DNA of 64,000 nt, from assembly GCA_039200505.1 (NCBI GenBank), contig JBCCSJ010000002.1:1-64000 (forward strand). The letters are read 5' to 3'. The notes beneath the pieces are model-generated. The model ran no database searches. It was given only the letters and a program-made list of their open reading frames with translations, and was not told the origin of the DNA. The DNA comes from Mariniblastus sp039200505 (lineage in GTDB: Bacteria; Planctomycetota; Planctomycetia; Pirellulales; Pirellulaceae). This document shows, in pieces, positions 43,068 through 52,742 of this stretch (position 1 is the first letter of the stretch; every line of letters starts with the position of its first letter). A program made the translations under genes and the position numbers.

Positions 43068-44984
43068 ATGTCTCACCAATCCGAGTTAATCCGCGAAGAC
43101 ATCGACGCTTATTTGAAGCAGCACGAACAGAAAGAACTGCTTCGATTTTTGACGTGCGGTAGCGTAGACGATGGAAAAAGTACGCTGATCGGCCGATTGT
43201 TTTACGATTCAAAAATGATCTACGAAGATCAACTTGCCGAACTCGAAGCGAAATCGGCGACCCACGGAACAACTGGTGGAGATTTCGATCCCGCCCTGTA
43301 CATGGATTCTTTGAAAGAAGAGATTCAGCAAGGAATTACGATTGACGTCGCTTACCGGTATTTTTCGACGCCGAAGCGGAAATTCATCATCGCAGATACG
43401 CCGGGTCACGTGCAGTACACCCGAAACATGGCCACCGGTGCATCGACTGCGGATTTAGCGGTGATTTTGGTGGACGCTCGGGAAGGCCATGGAGTGATGG
43501 AGCAGACTAAACGACACAGCTTTATCGCATCGCTATTAGGGATCAAACATGTGATCCTGGCCGTCAATAAAATGGACTGCGTGGATTACAGCGAAGTCCG
43601 ATTTAACGAAATCATCGATGACTATCGGAAATTTGTCCAACGCCTTGAAATTCCGGACTTGCATTTCGTGCCGATCTCAGCCCTCAAGGGTGACAACGTC
43701 GTAGACAGAAGCGACAACATGACTTGGTACCAAGGTTCCACGTTGATGAACTTGCTGGAAACAGTCGAAATTAGCTCGGATCGAAATTTGAAGGACTTTC
43801 GGTTCCCGGTTCAGATTGTGCTGCGACCGGATTTAAACTTCCGCGGTTTTGCGGGGACCATTTCCTCGGGCATCGTTCGAGTGGGCGATGAAATTATCAC
43901 GCTGCCTTCGCGGAAATCGAGCAAGGTCAAAGAGATTGTGACCTACGACGGCAAACTCAATGAAGCGTGCGCTCCGATGTCGATTACGCTCACGCTGGAA
44001 GATGAAATCGATATCAGCCGCGGCGATATTATCGTCCGACCCGGCAATGTACCTAAACAGGAAGATAAATTCGACGCCATGTTGGTCTGGATGTCGGAGT
44101 CGCCAATGGTTCCTGGTCAACAATACTTGATTAAGCACACGACCCGAACCATCCCAGGGACCATTTCGACGCTCCGGTACCAGATCGACGTCAACACGAT
44201 GAAAAGTAACCCGTCGCCAACCCTTGAATTGAATCAGATCGGAAGAGTCGACATTCGGTTAGATCGAGCGATTTCGTTTGATCGGTATCGACGAAACAAG
44301 CAGACCGGTGCGTTTATCGTGATCGACAGAATTACAAACGTCACTGTTGCTGCTGGAATGATTCTTGATCAACGAACTTCCGACGATCGAAACGACGCTT
44401 GGGACACTCCCAGTAGCCGAACGTTAGAGCAAGAGATTTCCAACGTAACGAGTGATGAGCGGATTGCACGCTATGGACAAAAGCCAGTGACTATTCTGTT
44501 GACTGGACTTCCGGGGTCGGGAAAAACTACGACAGCATACGGGTTGGAACGAAGACTGTTCGACATGGGGCGAAGTGCGACCGTGTTGGACGGACAAAAC
44601 ATTCGAGCCGGTTTATCACGAGATCTCCGGTTCACAAGCGAAGATCGGTCTGAAAATGTTCGTCGTGCTACCGAGGTCGCGCGATTGATGAATAAAACAG
44701 GTCTGATTTGTATCTTGGCTTTGGTAGCTCCGGAAGAGGAAGTCCGTCTTCGTGCGGCTGAGGCGGTCGGTAAAGATTTTCTGGTCGTTCACCTGTCGGC
44801 TCCGCCAGAACTTTGTGCTCAGCGAAATCAGTCGGGGGAAACGGAAGATCCGGAACTTAAATCGACGGTCGTTTATGAACTGCCCCAGAATGCGGACTTG
44901 ATCTTAGACACCCAGCATCTTTCTCCAAATGCTTGCATCGAACAAGTGGTTCAATTGATCACCGACCGAGGGTATCTTGCTTAG
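43068..44984 (+). CDS. cysN: Bifunctional sulfate adenylyltransferase subunit 1 / APS kinase (CysNC)
   Basis: A 638-residue fusion. The GTPase half has P-loop GSVDDGKST 31-39, DTPGH 110-114 and NKMD 167-170, followed by two beta-barrel domains. The APS kinase half starts about residue 475 with P-loop GLPGSGKT near 483, then DGQNIRAGLS, DRSENVRR and a lid region. It drives sulfate activation with CysD and makes PAPS for assimilation or sulfotransferases. The kinase half is somewhat divergent: DGQ replaces the usual DGD, and the SGETEDPEL segment is unusual. AAGGGAA precedes the ATG. Confidence 0.95.
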   Translation: MSHQSELIREDIDAYLKQHEQKELLRFLTCGSVDDGKSTLIGRLFYDSKMIYEDQLAELEAKSATHGTTGGDFDPALYMDSLKEEIQQGITIDVAYRYFSTPKRKFIIADTPGHVQYTRNMATGASTADLAVILVDAREGHGVMEQTKRHSFIASLLGIKHVILAVNKMDCVDYSEVRFNEIIDDYRKFVQRLEIPDLHFVPISALKGDNVVDRSDNMTWYQGSTLMNLLETVEISSDRNLKDFRFPVQIVLRPDLNFRGFAGTISSGIVRVGDEIITLPSRKSSKVKEIVTYDGKLNEACAPMSITLTLEDEIDISRGDIIVRPGNVPKQEDKFDAMLVWMSESPMVPGQQYLIKHTTRTIPGTISTLRYQIDVNTMKSNPSPTLELNQIGRVDIRLDRAISFDRYRRNKQTGAFIVIDRITNVTVAAGMILDQRTSDDRNDAWDTPSSRTLEQEISNVTSDERIARYGQKPVTILLTGLPGSGKTTTAYGLERRLFDMGRSATVLDGQNIRAGLSRDLRFTSEDRSENVRRATEVARLMNKTGLICILALVAPEEEVRLRAAEAVGKDFLVVHLSAPPELCAQRNQSGETEDPELKSTVVYELPQNADLILDTQHLSPNACIEQVVQLITDRGYLA

Positions 44985-45030
44985 CCTTTTCCGTCGCTCG
45001 TGGTAAACGTCTGACGGATATCTCTGTCGA

Positions 45031-45516
45031 TCATTGGCCAATCGAGGGATCGTTGTCGGGGAGGCCGATTGAATTGATTCGAATCGCCACGAGGATTCCG
45101 ATCAAAGTCGGTGGTATGAAGGTTGTGAAAACGACCCAAGTCAAACCGGTAGACATCCACAGAAGCCCATTATTTCTAATCAAGAAATACCAAAGTAACG
45201 ATATCGAGGTCACTAGTACCAAACCGCAACCAGAGTATCTGATGCCTTTCCTCAGGTTATACTTGATTATTGTGGCGCAGATTGGAAACAAAACAAAAGA
45301 GTTGATTAGACCCAAAGGTAACGCGAGAAGAATTGGTGCAATGATATAAATCCCAAGCGCGGCAGGGTTGTCGATTGGTGGAGATAATGACAAGACTAAA
45401 AATAAGAACGCAATTGACCACATGATAAAAGCAAGGGAAGTCGTCCAGATGCATCTGTAGCGTGCCGCGAGTATCGCTCGCTTGTGAGTTGGGCTAAGTC
45501 TTGAGAATCTTCTCAT
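45031..45516 (-). CDS. Hypothetical membrane protein, four helices
   Basis: A 161-residue protein with a basic N-terminus and four predicted helices (about 25-45, 53-80, 95-112 and 120-145). No family recognised. It lies 39 bases downstream of another small membrane protein on the same strand, probably co-transcribed, and is convergent with cysNC. Confidence 0.65.
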   Translation of the reverse strand: MRRFSRLSPTHKRAILAARYRCIWTTSLAFIMWSIAFLFLVLSLSPPIDNPAALGIYIIAPILLALPLGLINSFVLFPICATIIKYNLRKGIRYSGCGLVLVTSISLLWYFLIRNNGLLWMSTGLTWVVFTTFIPPTLIGILVAIRINSIGLPDNDPSIGQ

Positions 45517-45555
45517 ATCAACTAAGTGTAATTAATCGGTGAGAATGAAACTGAA

Positions 45556-45936
45556 TCAGTGCCAATCTAAAAAATAAACGAAAAGCATCACAATTAGGGC
45601 AAACACCCCAGTCACAACGAGTAATCCCGCAATTGAAAATTGGTGAAAAAATTGCCATTTTTTTGTTAGGGCCCAGGCGATGCAGCATCCGATCAATGCA
45701 CCGATAAAGCCCCAGTAGATGATGTGTGAAGACATCCAATGAAGGCTGGATTCGAAAGTTTGACCTGTCCTGTGAGATTTTGGTATGAGAAATCCGGCAA
45801 AACAACTGACCATACCGAGTAAGAGCATGGATCGATTTCTGGCGGCATAGGAAACTAACGAAACCAGAACGACGAGTCCCAAAGTTGCGATAGCCCACAG
45901 AGCGAATTCAATTTCGCTGTAATCATATATTCTCAT
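45556..45936 (-). CDS. Hypothetical membrane protein, four helices
   Basis: A 126-residue protein with predicted helices at about 10-30, 36-50, 70-90 and 100-122, ending FVYFLDWH. No family recognised. It is upstream of, and likely in operon with, the 161-residue membrane protein. It is an isolated pair with no functional clue. Confidence 0.65.
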   Translation of the reverse strand: MRIYDYSEIEFALWAIATLGLVVLVSLVSYAARNRSMLLLGMVSCFAGFLIPKSHRTGQTFESSLHWMSSHIIYWGFIGALIGCCIAWALTKKWQFFHQFSIAGLLVVTGVFALIVMLFVYFLDWH

Positions 45937-46175
45937 TGCCCATTTCCTGCATTTTTTTGTTGTAATAAATCCTCGCCAAGACAGATAAAAACTCGAGGTT
46001 TGTCGACCCTGAGGCGAATCTTGGTAGCACTTCTTTCAGGTGGAAATTCCGGCTGAAGCCTGAACGGACAGCTTAAAATAGGGAGCCACGATTGTAAGTC
46101 CGGTCAACATTTGCCAGAGTATCGTAAATCGAATTTGATTAACAATCTGACGGACCTCAGTGGACGGATAGACGG

Positions 46176-46622
46176 ATGAAGTTTGACCAGATCGATAAAG
46201 CGATTGCTGGATGGATGCAAAAGTATGGAGTCGTCACCCTTCGCATCGGTCTGGCGATCATTTTCATCTGGTTCGGAATTCTAAAACCGCTCGGCATGAG
46301 TCCGGCAGAAGAACTGGTCAAACGGACGGTTTACTGGCTTCCTCAAGATCTATTCTTCCCAATTCTCGGCTGGTGGGAAGTGCTCATCGGTTTGTTCATG
46401 CTTTACAGGCCAACGATCCGATTTGCAATTTTACTCCTGTTTCTGCAAATGCCAGGAACCGCTCTGCCTCTGATCCTGTTACCCGACGTCTGTTTTACCA
46501 GCATCCCTTTTGGTTTAACTTTGGAAGGTCAGTACATCATTAAAAATCTTGTGCTGATTGCTGCAGCTCTGGTAATCGGAGGAACCGTGCAGCGTAAGTC
46601 AACCAACGAGAAAATACTTTGA
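46176..46622 (+). CDS. DoxX-like membrane protein
   Basis: A 148-residue protein with four helices. The pattern VVTLRIGLAIIFIWFGILKP in helix 1 and the following short loop with PAEELV, then ILGWWEVLIGLFMLY, match the DoxX/YkgB group. The substrate or role of the group is unsettled (membrane redox or detoxification links exist in some members). Stands alone. Confidence 0.75.
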   Translation: MKFDQIDKAIAGWMQKYGVVTLRIGLAIIFIWFGILKPLGMSPAEELVKRTVYWLPQDLFFPILGWWEVLIGLFMLYRPTIRFAILLLFLQMPGTALPLILLPDVCFTSIPFGLTLEGQYIIKNLVLIAAALVIGGTVQRKSTNEKIL

Positions 46623-46893
46623 GCGATGCTCGAGCTTGCAGTGATTGAAGTTGATTGAGCCAATTTCTGGAGGGGATGGATCATTCCAAGGCGTCAGGTA
46701 GGTGTGTAACCTATGTCGCGAATCTCAATACTGCACCTGAAGATCCTCTGGAGTCATCCGCAAGCGTGGGGGCTAGATAGACCGTTGCAGTTGGCTGAAG
46801 CCGTTTCATCAATCCCTCAGGTGTGCCTGCTTGCGTGCGTTGAAAACTGAGTGAAAAAAAACGTCCGCCCATGTACAATTCTCAATCTGGACC

Positions 46894-47967
46894 TTGAATT
46901 GGGAATTGGAAGCCAACGTGTTAATTGCCGAGTATCCTCCGTTTCGTCCTTTGACTGGAATGAAGTCTCCACACCTTCAAACGGTGGGTGCGTTCTTCCT
47001 GCGCGGTAAACGAATCAAGTATCGGGCGGTCAAGTATTCGGTTAATCTTTGGGACGGTGATCAGCTTGTCATTCACGACGATCAGCCTGTCGAATGGATC
47101 ACTGGAGATCGAATCGCGATTCTTTTTCACGGGCTGTGCGGCTGCCATGGATCGCCCTATATGGTCCGTCTGACCGACAAGCTGAAAAAGCATGGGATCC
47201 GAGTGATTCGCGTCGACATGCGAGGTTTTGGCGACAGCAAACTGGTTTCGAAATCGCATTTACATGGCGGAAATTATCGAGATGTTGTCTCGGTAATCAA
47301 CTTTGTCAGGCAACTGAGTCCGATATCTAAAATCTCTCTAGTCGGATTTTCAGTTGGAGGGAATATTATTCTCAGGACGATTGGGATGTGGGGAGACCAA
47401 CACCCGATAGAGGTAGATTCTGCTATCGCGGTTTCGCCGCCGGTCGATCTATTAATGTGCGCGACGAACATTCGGCAGTTCGGCAATCGGATTTATGAAA
47501 AATATTTCATGACCAGGATGAACGCCCATTTGTCGGAACGCCGCCGAAAGGTAAAGGGTTTAGTGGATTCGGGCGTCAGTCCGCTACCGGATCGTTTAAT
47601 CCATTTCGACGATCGGTTTACGGCCCCTTGCTGGGGCTATTCGGGAGTGCTTGACTATTACGCCGATGCGATGGCAGGCCCTGTCTTGGACCAAGTCGCC
47701 ATCCCAACCATCATCTTGACTGCGGAAGACGATCCGATCGTTCCCTTCGAAATGTATTCGAATTTTCCAATGTCGAATTTCATTGAAATGGCCGTGACTC
47801 GCCATGGAGGTCATCTGGGATTTTTAGCCAATAGTCGGGACCCCGACCCACATTGGATGGACTGGCGAATCTGCAAATGGGTGACTGAGATGGATCATCA
47901 ATTTTTCGAAGGTCGCTCAAATAGTGATGCGAAAGGGAGCAAGCTGTTTTCGGGTGTAACGACCTGA
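46894..47967 (+). CDS. YheT-family alpha/beta hydrolase
   Basis: A 357-residue hydrolase of the YheT/ABHD group. Markers are the opening FRPLTGMKSPHLQTV, the oxyanion region LFHGLCGCHGSPYM, nucleophile elbow GFSVGGNIIL, Asp in TAEDDPIVP and His in TRHGGHLGF. Family members are esterases or lipases of uncertain physiological substrate. I list the TTG at 46894; a GTG at 46918 with GGAAG six bases upstream may be the true start, eight codons later. Confidence 0.9.
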   Translation: MNWELEANVLIAEYPPFRPLTGMKSPHLQTVGAFFLRGKRIKYRAVKYSVNLWDGDQLVIHDDQPVEWITGDRIAILFHGLCGCHGSPYMVRLTDKLKKHGIRVIRVDMRGFGDSKLVSKSHLHGGNYRDVVSVINFVRQLSPISKISLVGFSVGGNIILRTIGMWGDQHPIEVDSAIAVSPPVDLLMCATNIRQFGNRIYEKYFMTRMNAHLSERRRKVKGLVDSGVSPLPDRLIHFDDRFTAPCWGYSGVLDYYADAMAGPVLDQVAIPTIILTAEDDPIVPFEMYSNFPMSNFIEMAVTRHGGHLGFLANSRDPDPHWMDWRICKWVTEMDHQFFEGRSNSDAKGSKLFSGVTT

Positions 47968-48031
47968 GATTGCTTGGTGAGGTTTGATGCCATGCCGGGA
48001 CCGGGAGGTAAGATTGCATTATGCTTGAAAT

Positions 48032-48052
48032 GTTCCGCTCGGCAAGCGGAAC
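48032..48052 (+). repeat. CGGCA-loop hairpin
   Basis: Stem GTTCCGCT/AGCGGAAC, loop CGGCA. It lies in the gap between the convergent hydrolase and exosortase genes. Confidence 0.7.
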
Positions 48053-48205
48053 GCACTCATAGCCCGAAAGGCTTTCCATAACCTAGCCCAGGTCCAGCCG
48101 GAAATGCCCCGGCTACCAGTGATAACCCAACACCAAGCCATGACAAATCGAAGGTCGAAACAACTCAATCGCGGTTTTCACTACGTCACCATTTCGTAAC
48201 GCGAT

Positions 48206-48226
48206 GTTCCGCTCGGCAAGCGGAAC
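48206..48226 (+). repeat. CGGCA-loop hairpin
   Basis: An identical stem and loop to the copy at 48032, only 154 bases further on, and eight bases past the end of the exosortase gene. Confidence 0.7.
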
Positions 48227-48233
48227 TTAGGAA

Positions 48234-50195
48234 TTACGATTGGTGGTTGCGGGCAAGAGTGAGACCGGCAGCGTTGGCCTGTTCACTAGGACGCTTTTCA
48301 ACCGCATTGGCTGCGTCAGAGGAGTTCGCTGGGCCGGTGTTGGCCTGTCTTCTTTCGATGAATTTCTCGCGAATGTCTTCACGAATTTCAAGATATCGCA
48401 TGTTGACTTCGAGTTTGACACCGTCGCTTAACTCGTTAAAAGTGGTCACGAAAATCTGGTTTTGAAAGGCTTCGCCTTGAAATAGAGACGCTCGAATTCG
48501 GTTCGAAAGACGATTTCTTGCACGGATAAAAAAGGAGTTCACCGTTCCCCACTCGGTCGGCGGTTGCATTGGGTTTCCAAAGGAGTCAAACAGGCTAAAC
48601 AGTAGATAACCTTTTTCTCCAGTGTTGCGTTCAAATCGGGCCTCGATATAAGCCCAATCAGATTCATCCGGCTGAGAATCGAGTATCTGAGAAGGTTGGA
48701 TAACTTTCCTTTCGACCAATTTCCATCCAACGTTTTTGTAACACGTGGTCAATTCATGCCAACCTGGGAACGGTTGGTCTACCGAAAAGTGGGTGGAAAC
48801 AGACGGTGATTGGAATCTCCACGTGTCGGATCTTTGTCCCAAGTCGCTTCCTCGGGTTCGATCGGTAGTTTCATGGTCGAGCCGTTCCCAGTCTTCGTAA
48901 GTTTTTGCCAAGTCTTCACGAACGAAATCGACGGTCGGGTCCGAGTCAAAAAATCGGACCAGCATTTTTTGTTCGGCGTTCAGCGAAGCTCTTACATCCG
49001 ATAGTTGCCAAAGCCCCATGGCAGTCATCAAAATTCCTATCGCCCAGATTACCGCCAGACCTGCCTTGGAAGGATTCTGCGAACGTCTTCGATGACCTGG
49101 CGATTCCGAATCGGAAGACTCCCCTGCAAGAACGGAGTTCCAAAATCGGTTGACCATCCGAACCATCGCGCTGCTGCCCTGCGTGGCTCCTGAATCCACG
49201 GGACCAAAAAGGAAGAATATAAATTGGTCAGTGCTGAATAAAAGTAAAATCCCCAGCGTCAAAACGACATAACCCAGGATGTCGTGGGAAATGCCGTGTG
49301 ATAGATCAATCTTCAAAATATATTCGGACAACGGGATGACCATGATTCGTATGGTATTCATGAATATCGCCCAAAAAACGGCTGACATGATCAACAGGGC
49401 AGCTCGAAACCCTACGAATGCATAAAAAATTAAACCGATCATCAGCCCAAATAAAAGTTGATTGACCGCCCCGGGGGGTATGACAAAAGCATGCAAAATA
49501 TAACAAACCATCGCCATCAATAAGCCGACGAACCACCCCAGAATGCCCGGCATTTGGATACGGCGGCTCATGACAATGAAGACTACCGCGACCAGCAACA
49601 ACGTAAAAAACGATTGCACACCGCTGCATGCCTGTTCGATACCGTATTCTTGAACACCGGGAACCTTGATCAGGGTACCATCCATATGGTGTCCCAGCCC
49701 CAGCAGGTCCAACATGCGACTCGTGTAAACCGCACTGTACTGTTGAAGTCGAGTGATAAGGGTAAAGTCCAGTTGATTGGGAAGAATCAGATAGACATAC
49801 AAAGGCAACGAACAAGGCCACAAAGTTCCTTCGGCATCTTTGTCGTTTGTGGAAGCCAAAAGGCTGCTGATCAGCAACATAAAGCTGAGGGCCGAAAACC
49901 AGGGCTCTACAAAAAGTAGGCTGAAAAATGCCGAAGCCAATCCCAAAAACAAGAGGAAAAAACTGGTGACTGACTGTCGAAATGCAGGCTGGATTTCAAA
50001 AGGCCATCTCAGCATCGCTAGTCCTGCCGTGGCCACGATTGCAAACCCAAACGGCTGATAATGAGGTCTGTCCAAAAGGCCTCGAAAATAGAGCAGCAAC
50101 ATTGGCAACTGAGCCAAGACTGCCAGTCCATAGGGAAGCAAGATTTTCCAGGGAACAATCTCGTTGGCAGCGGGTTGGGGTTTCGATGATGCCAT
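48234..50195 (-). CDS. Exosortase (planctomycete type, XrtU-like) fused to an EpsI-like domain
   Basis: A 653-residue protein. Residues 1-335 are a polytopic exosortase with catalytic Cys190 in EQACSGVQSFF, Arg283 in MNTIRIMV and His304 in GISHDILGY. After a linker and another helix (about 375-395), residues 400-620 form an extracytoplasmic domain with FPGWHELTTCYKNVGW, the EpsI pattern. Exosortases cleave PEP-CTERM-type sorting signals and are coupled to exopolysaccharide production. It is the last gene of the leftward polysaccharide operon. The exact exosortase subtype is my inference. Confidence 0.9.
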   Translation of the reverse strand: MASSKPQPAANEIVPWKILLPYGLAVLAQLPMLLLYFRGLLDRPHYQPFGFAIVATAGLAMLRWPFEIQPAFRQSVTSFFLLFLGLASAFFSLLFVEPWFSALSFMLLISSLLASTNDKDAEGTLWPCSLPLYVYLILPNQLDFTLITRLQQYSAVYTSRMLDLLGLGHHMDGTLIKVPGVQEYGIEQACSGVQSFFTLLLVAVVFIVMSRRIQMPGILGWFVGLLMAMVCYILHAFVIPPGAVNQLLFGLMIGLIFYAFVGFRAALLIMSAVFWAIFMNTIRIMVIPLSEYILKIDLSHGISHDILGYVVLTLGILLLFSTDQFIFFLFGPVDSGATQGSSAMVRMVNRFWNSVLAGESSDSESPGHRRRSQNPSKAGLAVIWAIGILMTAMGLWQLSDVRASLNAEQKMLVRFFDSDPTVDFVREDLAKTYEDWERLDHETTDRTRGSDLGQRSDTWRFQSPSVSTHFSVDQPFPGWHELTTCYKNVGWKLVERKVIQPSQILDSQPDESDWAYIEARFERNTGEKGYLLFSLFDSFGNPMQPPTEWGTVNSFFIRARNRLSNRIRASLFQGEAFQNQIFVTTFNELSDGVKLEVNMRYLEIREDIREKFIERRQANTGPANSSDAANAVEKRPSEQANAAGLTLARNHQS

Positions 50196-50242
50196 GGATT
50201 CGAGAGGGGAATAGAACGAAGTTGATTTAGGTGATCGTATCG

Positions 50243-51229
50243 TTACGGGAGCACAATTTCATTCGACCAAGGTAGGTGTTCTTTGTGCCAATTGACGCAG
50301 GCTTCCAATCCATCATCCAGCGTGACGACCGGTTTCCAATTTAACAGGGTGTCAGCTTTTGAGATGTCGGCCCAAGTAGTTTTAATATCTGCGATGTGAA
50401 ATGGTTTGTTTTCGATCTTCGCTTTTTTGCCTAGCAAATCTTCTAATTTGGCAATGATCGTGTTCAATGAAATGGGTTGGTTGCCGCCTCCCAGATTGAT
50501 GATTTCGTAACCGGTCGGTTTGAGAGCTGCAATTGTTCCCCGGGCGATGTCATCGACAAATGTAAAGTCTCGAGACTGGGAACCGTCTCCGAAAAGCGTG
50601 ATCGGAGTCCCCTCATCGATCCACTTAATGAAGCGGAAGATACACATGTCTGGACGACCGGCAGGTCCGTAAACGGTAAAATATCGGACGATGGAGATAT
50701 CGAGGTCATACAGGTGGTGATGAGAGTGAGCCATCATTTCTGCCGATTTTTTGGACGCCGCATAGGGTGAAATCGGAGTATTGACGGCGAGCGTTTCCAC
50801 AAATGGCATCTCCTGTCCCGCATAAAGCGACGACGTGGAAGCAAGTACGTACTTTTTGATGCCTCGCTGCTGCATCTCTTCGAGCAAGTACAGGTTGGCC
50901 ATCGCGTTGGTGGTCATGTAAACCGTTGGGTTTTCCATGCTGTAGCGTACCCCAGCACGAGCAGCCAGGTTGATGATCGCATCGAACGAATGCTCTTCAA
51001 ACATCTTGCGAACGACTTCCCGGTTTTCCAGATCCTCACGGTAGAACGTGAAGTTGTCAAAGCCTTCCAGTTTTGCAAGCCGATGTTCTTTCAGGGAGAC
51101 GTCGTAGTAATCATTGACGTTATCAATTCCGACAACTTGGTGTCCGTCCTCGAGTAAAAAATGAGCCACTCGGTTGGCGATAAAACCGGCACATCCTGTA
51201 ACCAGATACGTTTGGTTATCTTCTGGCAT
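50243..51229 (-). CDS. NAD-dependent epimerase, UDP-glucuronate 4-epimerase type
   Basis: A 328-residue short-chain epimerase. NAD-binding motif GCAGFIA (about 12-18; the family usually has GFIGS), DNVNDYYDVSLKEHRL typical of UDP-glucuronate epimerases, catalytic YAASKK, and the sugar-binding GDGSQSRDFTFVDDIA. Likely interconverts UDP-glucuronate and UDP-galacturonate or a related uronate for the polymer. It lies 114 bases after the UDP-sugar dehydrogenase gene, which could supply its substrate. Confidence 0.9.
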   Translation of the reverse strand: MPEDNQTYLVTGCAGFIANRVAHFLLEDGHQVVGIDNVNDYYDVSLKEHRLAKLEGFDNFTFYREDLENREVVRKMFEEHSFDAIINLAARAGVRYSMENPTVYMTTNAMANLYLLEEMQQRGIKKYVLASTSSLYAGQEMPFVETLAVNTPISPYAASKKSAEMMAHSHHHLYDLDISIVRYFTVYGPAGRPDMCIFRFIKWIDEGTPITLFGDGSQSRDFTFVDDIARGTIAALKPTGYEIINLGGGNQPISLNTIIAKLEDLLGKKAKIENKPFHIADIKTTWADISKADTLLNWKPVVTLDDGLEACVNWHKEHLPWSNEIVLP

Positions 51230-51342
51230 CGTATTCTTTCAAAAGAAATGGGTCAGGGCTGGCGAACTCCAACCGCCATCTCGGTTTTAGTTCAACCATT
51301 TGTTTTTTTCTAGCGGCTGTGGAAACGCAACTCAGTTCAATC

Positions 51343-52683
51343 TCACGCTTTAAAGATTTTTTCGCGTCCGTCGGTAACATTTTTAGTAGCGTTGCGAGTA
51401 TCGATCACCAATGAGGCGTGTTTGACAATTTCATCCCATTGGAATGCCGTGTGATCTGTCGCAATCAAAACACAATCCAAAGACGAAATGTATTCTGGAG
51501 TCGCCTCTTCTGATTTTAAGTCAGGAACGTTGAAGTGACGCATCTTGGGCAGAACGGGAATGTGAGGATCGACGTAGCTCAGGTCAGCTCCCCGTTCTTC
51601 GAGCAATTCCATCAGTTTGAAAGACGGGCTTTCTCGAGGGTCATCAACATCTTTTTTATAGGCCACTCCAAAGATGCCGATTTTGCTGCCGCGAATCGGT
51701 TTTCCCGACTGATTCAAGGCCTCGGCCAGTTTATGAATGACGTAAAGTGGCATGCTGGTGTTTATTTCGCCAGCCAATTCAATGAACTTGGTGGGGATTT
51801 CGTGTTTCCTGGCAACCCAGCTTAAATAGAACGGGTCGATCGGGATGCAGTGACCACCCAGGCCGGGCCCAGGGTAGAACGCCTGAAATCCGAAAGGTTT
51901 GGTTTTGGCCGCTTCGATAACTTCCCAGACGTCGATTCCAATTTTTTGGAACAAGACTTTCAATTCATTGACCATCGCAATGTTGATACTGCGGTAGGTG
52001 TTTTCCAGGATCTTGCAAGCTTCGGCTACTTCGCATGAGTTAACGGGAATGACCTTGGTGATTGCTTTTTCATAAAACTTGCTTGCGATCCGAAGGCTTT
52101 CCGGTTCCAGGCCTCCAACCACTTTGGGAATGGTGCCGGCGGTGAAGTTTGGATTTCCAGGGTCTTCACGTTCCGGGCTATACGCAAGAAAAAAGTCCTT
52201 ACCGGCTTTCAGCCCAGAAGCAGATAGAATCGGAAGAAGCACATCTTTGGTGGTGCCTGGATAGGTAGTGCTTTCCAGCACAACCATCTGGCCAGGTCTG
52301 AGAACTTTCGCAATCGAAGCCGCGGTTGCTTCCACGTATTTAAGGTCTGGGTCTCGACTATCCGAAAGCGGAGTCGGGACGCAAATCAAGATCACATCGG
52401 CTTCGACCAGTCGACCCATGTCCGTGGTCGCTTCGAATTTGTCCTGTTCTAGCCAGCCCCCGATTGTTGAAGAGTGAATGTGGGCGATGTAGCTTTCGCC
52501 TTGATTCAAAGCGTCCGTTTTCTTCTGGTCGACATCGAATCCAATCGCTGAAAAACCAGCCGCGATATAGGCATCAATTAAAGGTAAGCCGACGTAACCG
52601 AGCCCGATGACTCCGACTTTGGCGGTGCAATTTTCAATAGATTCAAACAAGGAGTCTGCAATGCTGGCGGCGGCTTCGCTCAT
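51343..52683 (-). CDS. Nucleotide-sugar dehydrogenase (WbpA/TviB/WecC type)
   Basis: A 446-residue UDP-sugar 6-dehydrogenase. The Rossmann motif GVIGLGYVGLPL starts near residue 24. The central domain contains ENTYRSINIAMVNEL with the catalytic Lys and Asn nearby, and the thiohemiacetal Cys is in GLGGHCIPIDPFYLSW. The C-terminal domain includes GIFGVAYKKDVDDPRESPS. It makes a UDP-uronate in two NAD-dependent steps. With WecB directly downstream, UDP-ManNAc to UDP-ManNAcA is one possible reaction; UDP-HexNAc is also possible. Confidence 0.93.
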   Translation of the reverse strand: MSEAAASIADSLFESIENCTAKVGVIGLGYVGLPLIDAYIAAGFSAIGFDVDQKKTDALNQGESYIAHIHSSTIGGWLEQDKFEATTDMGRLVEADVILICVPTPLSDSRDPDLKYVEATAASIAKVLRPGQMVVLESTTYPGTTKDVLLPILSASGLKAGKDFFLAYSPEREDPGNPNFTAGTIPKVVGGLEPESLRIASKFYEKAITKVIPVNSCEVAEACKILENTYRSINIAMVNELKVLFQKIGIDVWEVIEAAKTKPFGFQAFYPGPGLGGHCIPIDPFYLSWVARKHEIPTKFIELAGEINTSMPLYVIHKLAEALNQSGKPIRGSKIGIFGVAYKKDVDDPRESPSFKLMELLEERGADLSYVDPHIPVLPKMRHFNVPDLKSEEATPEYISSLDCVLIATDHTAFQWDEIVKHASLVIDTRNATKNVTDGREKIFKA

Positions 52684-52742
52684 GGTATTCGTTTTTAGGA
52701 CAGAAAGGTGAGAAAGATGAAATATTTTGGGAGGCTTCTATC

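Noticed and set aside
46676..46780. A 34-codon frame preceded by GGAGGGG upstream of the YheT-type gene
   Set aside because: The purine run touches the ATG directly, too close for a working ribosome site, and the peptide is unremarkable.
49306..49821. A 171-codon frame on the minus strand inside the exosortase gene
   Set aside because: It is a second frame of the same strand within a well-supported exosortase and has no motif of its own.
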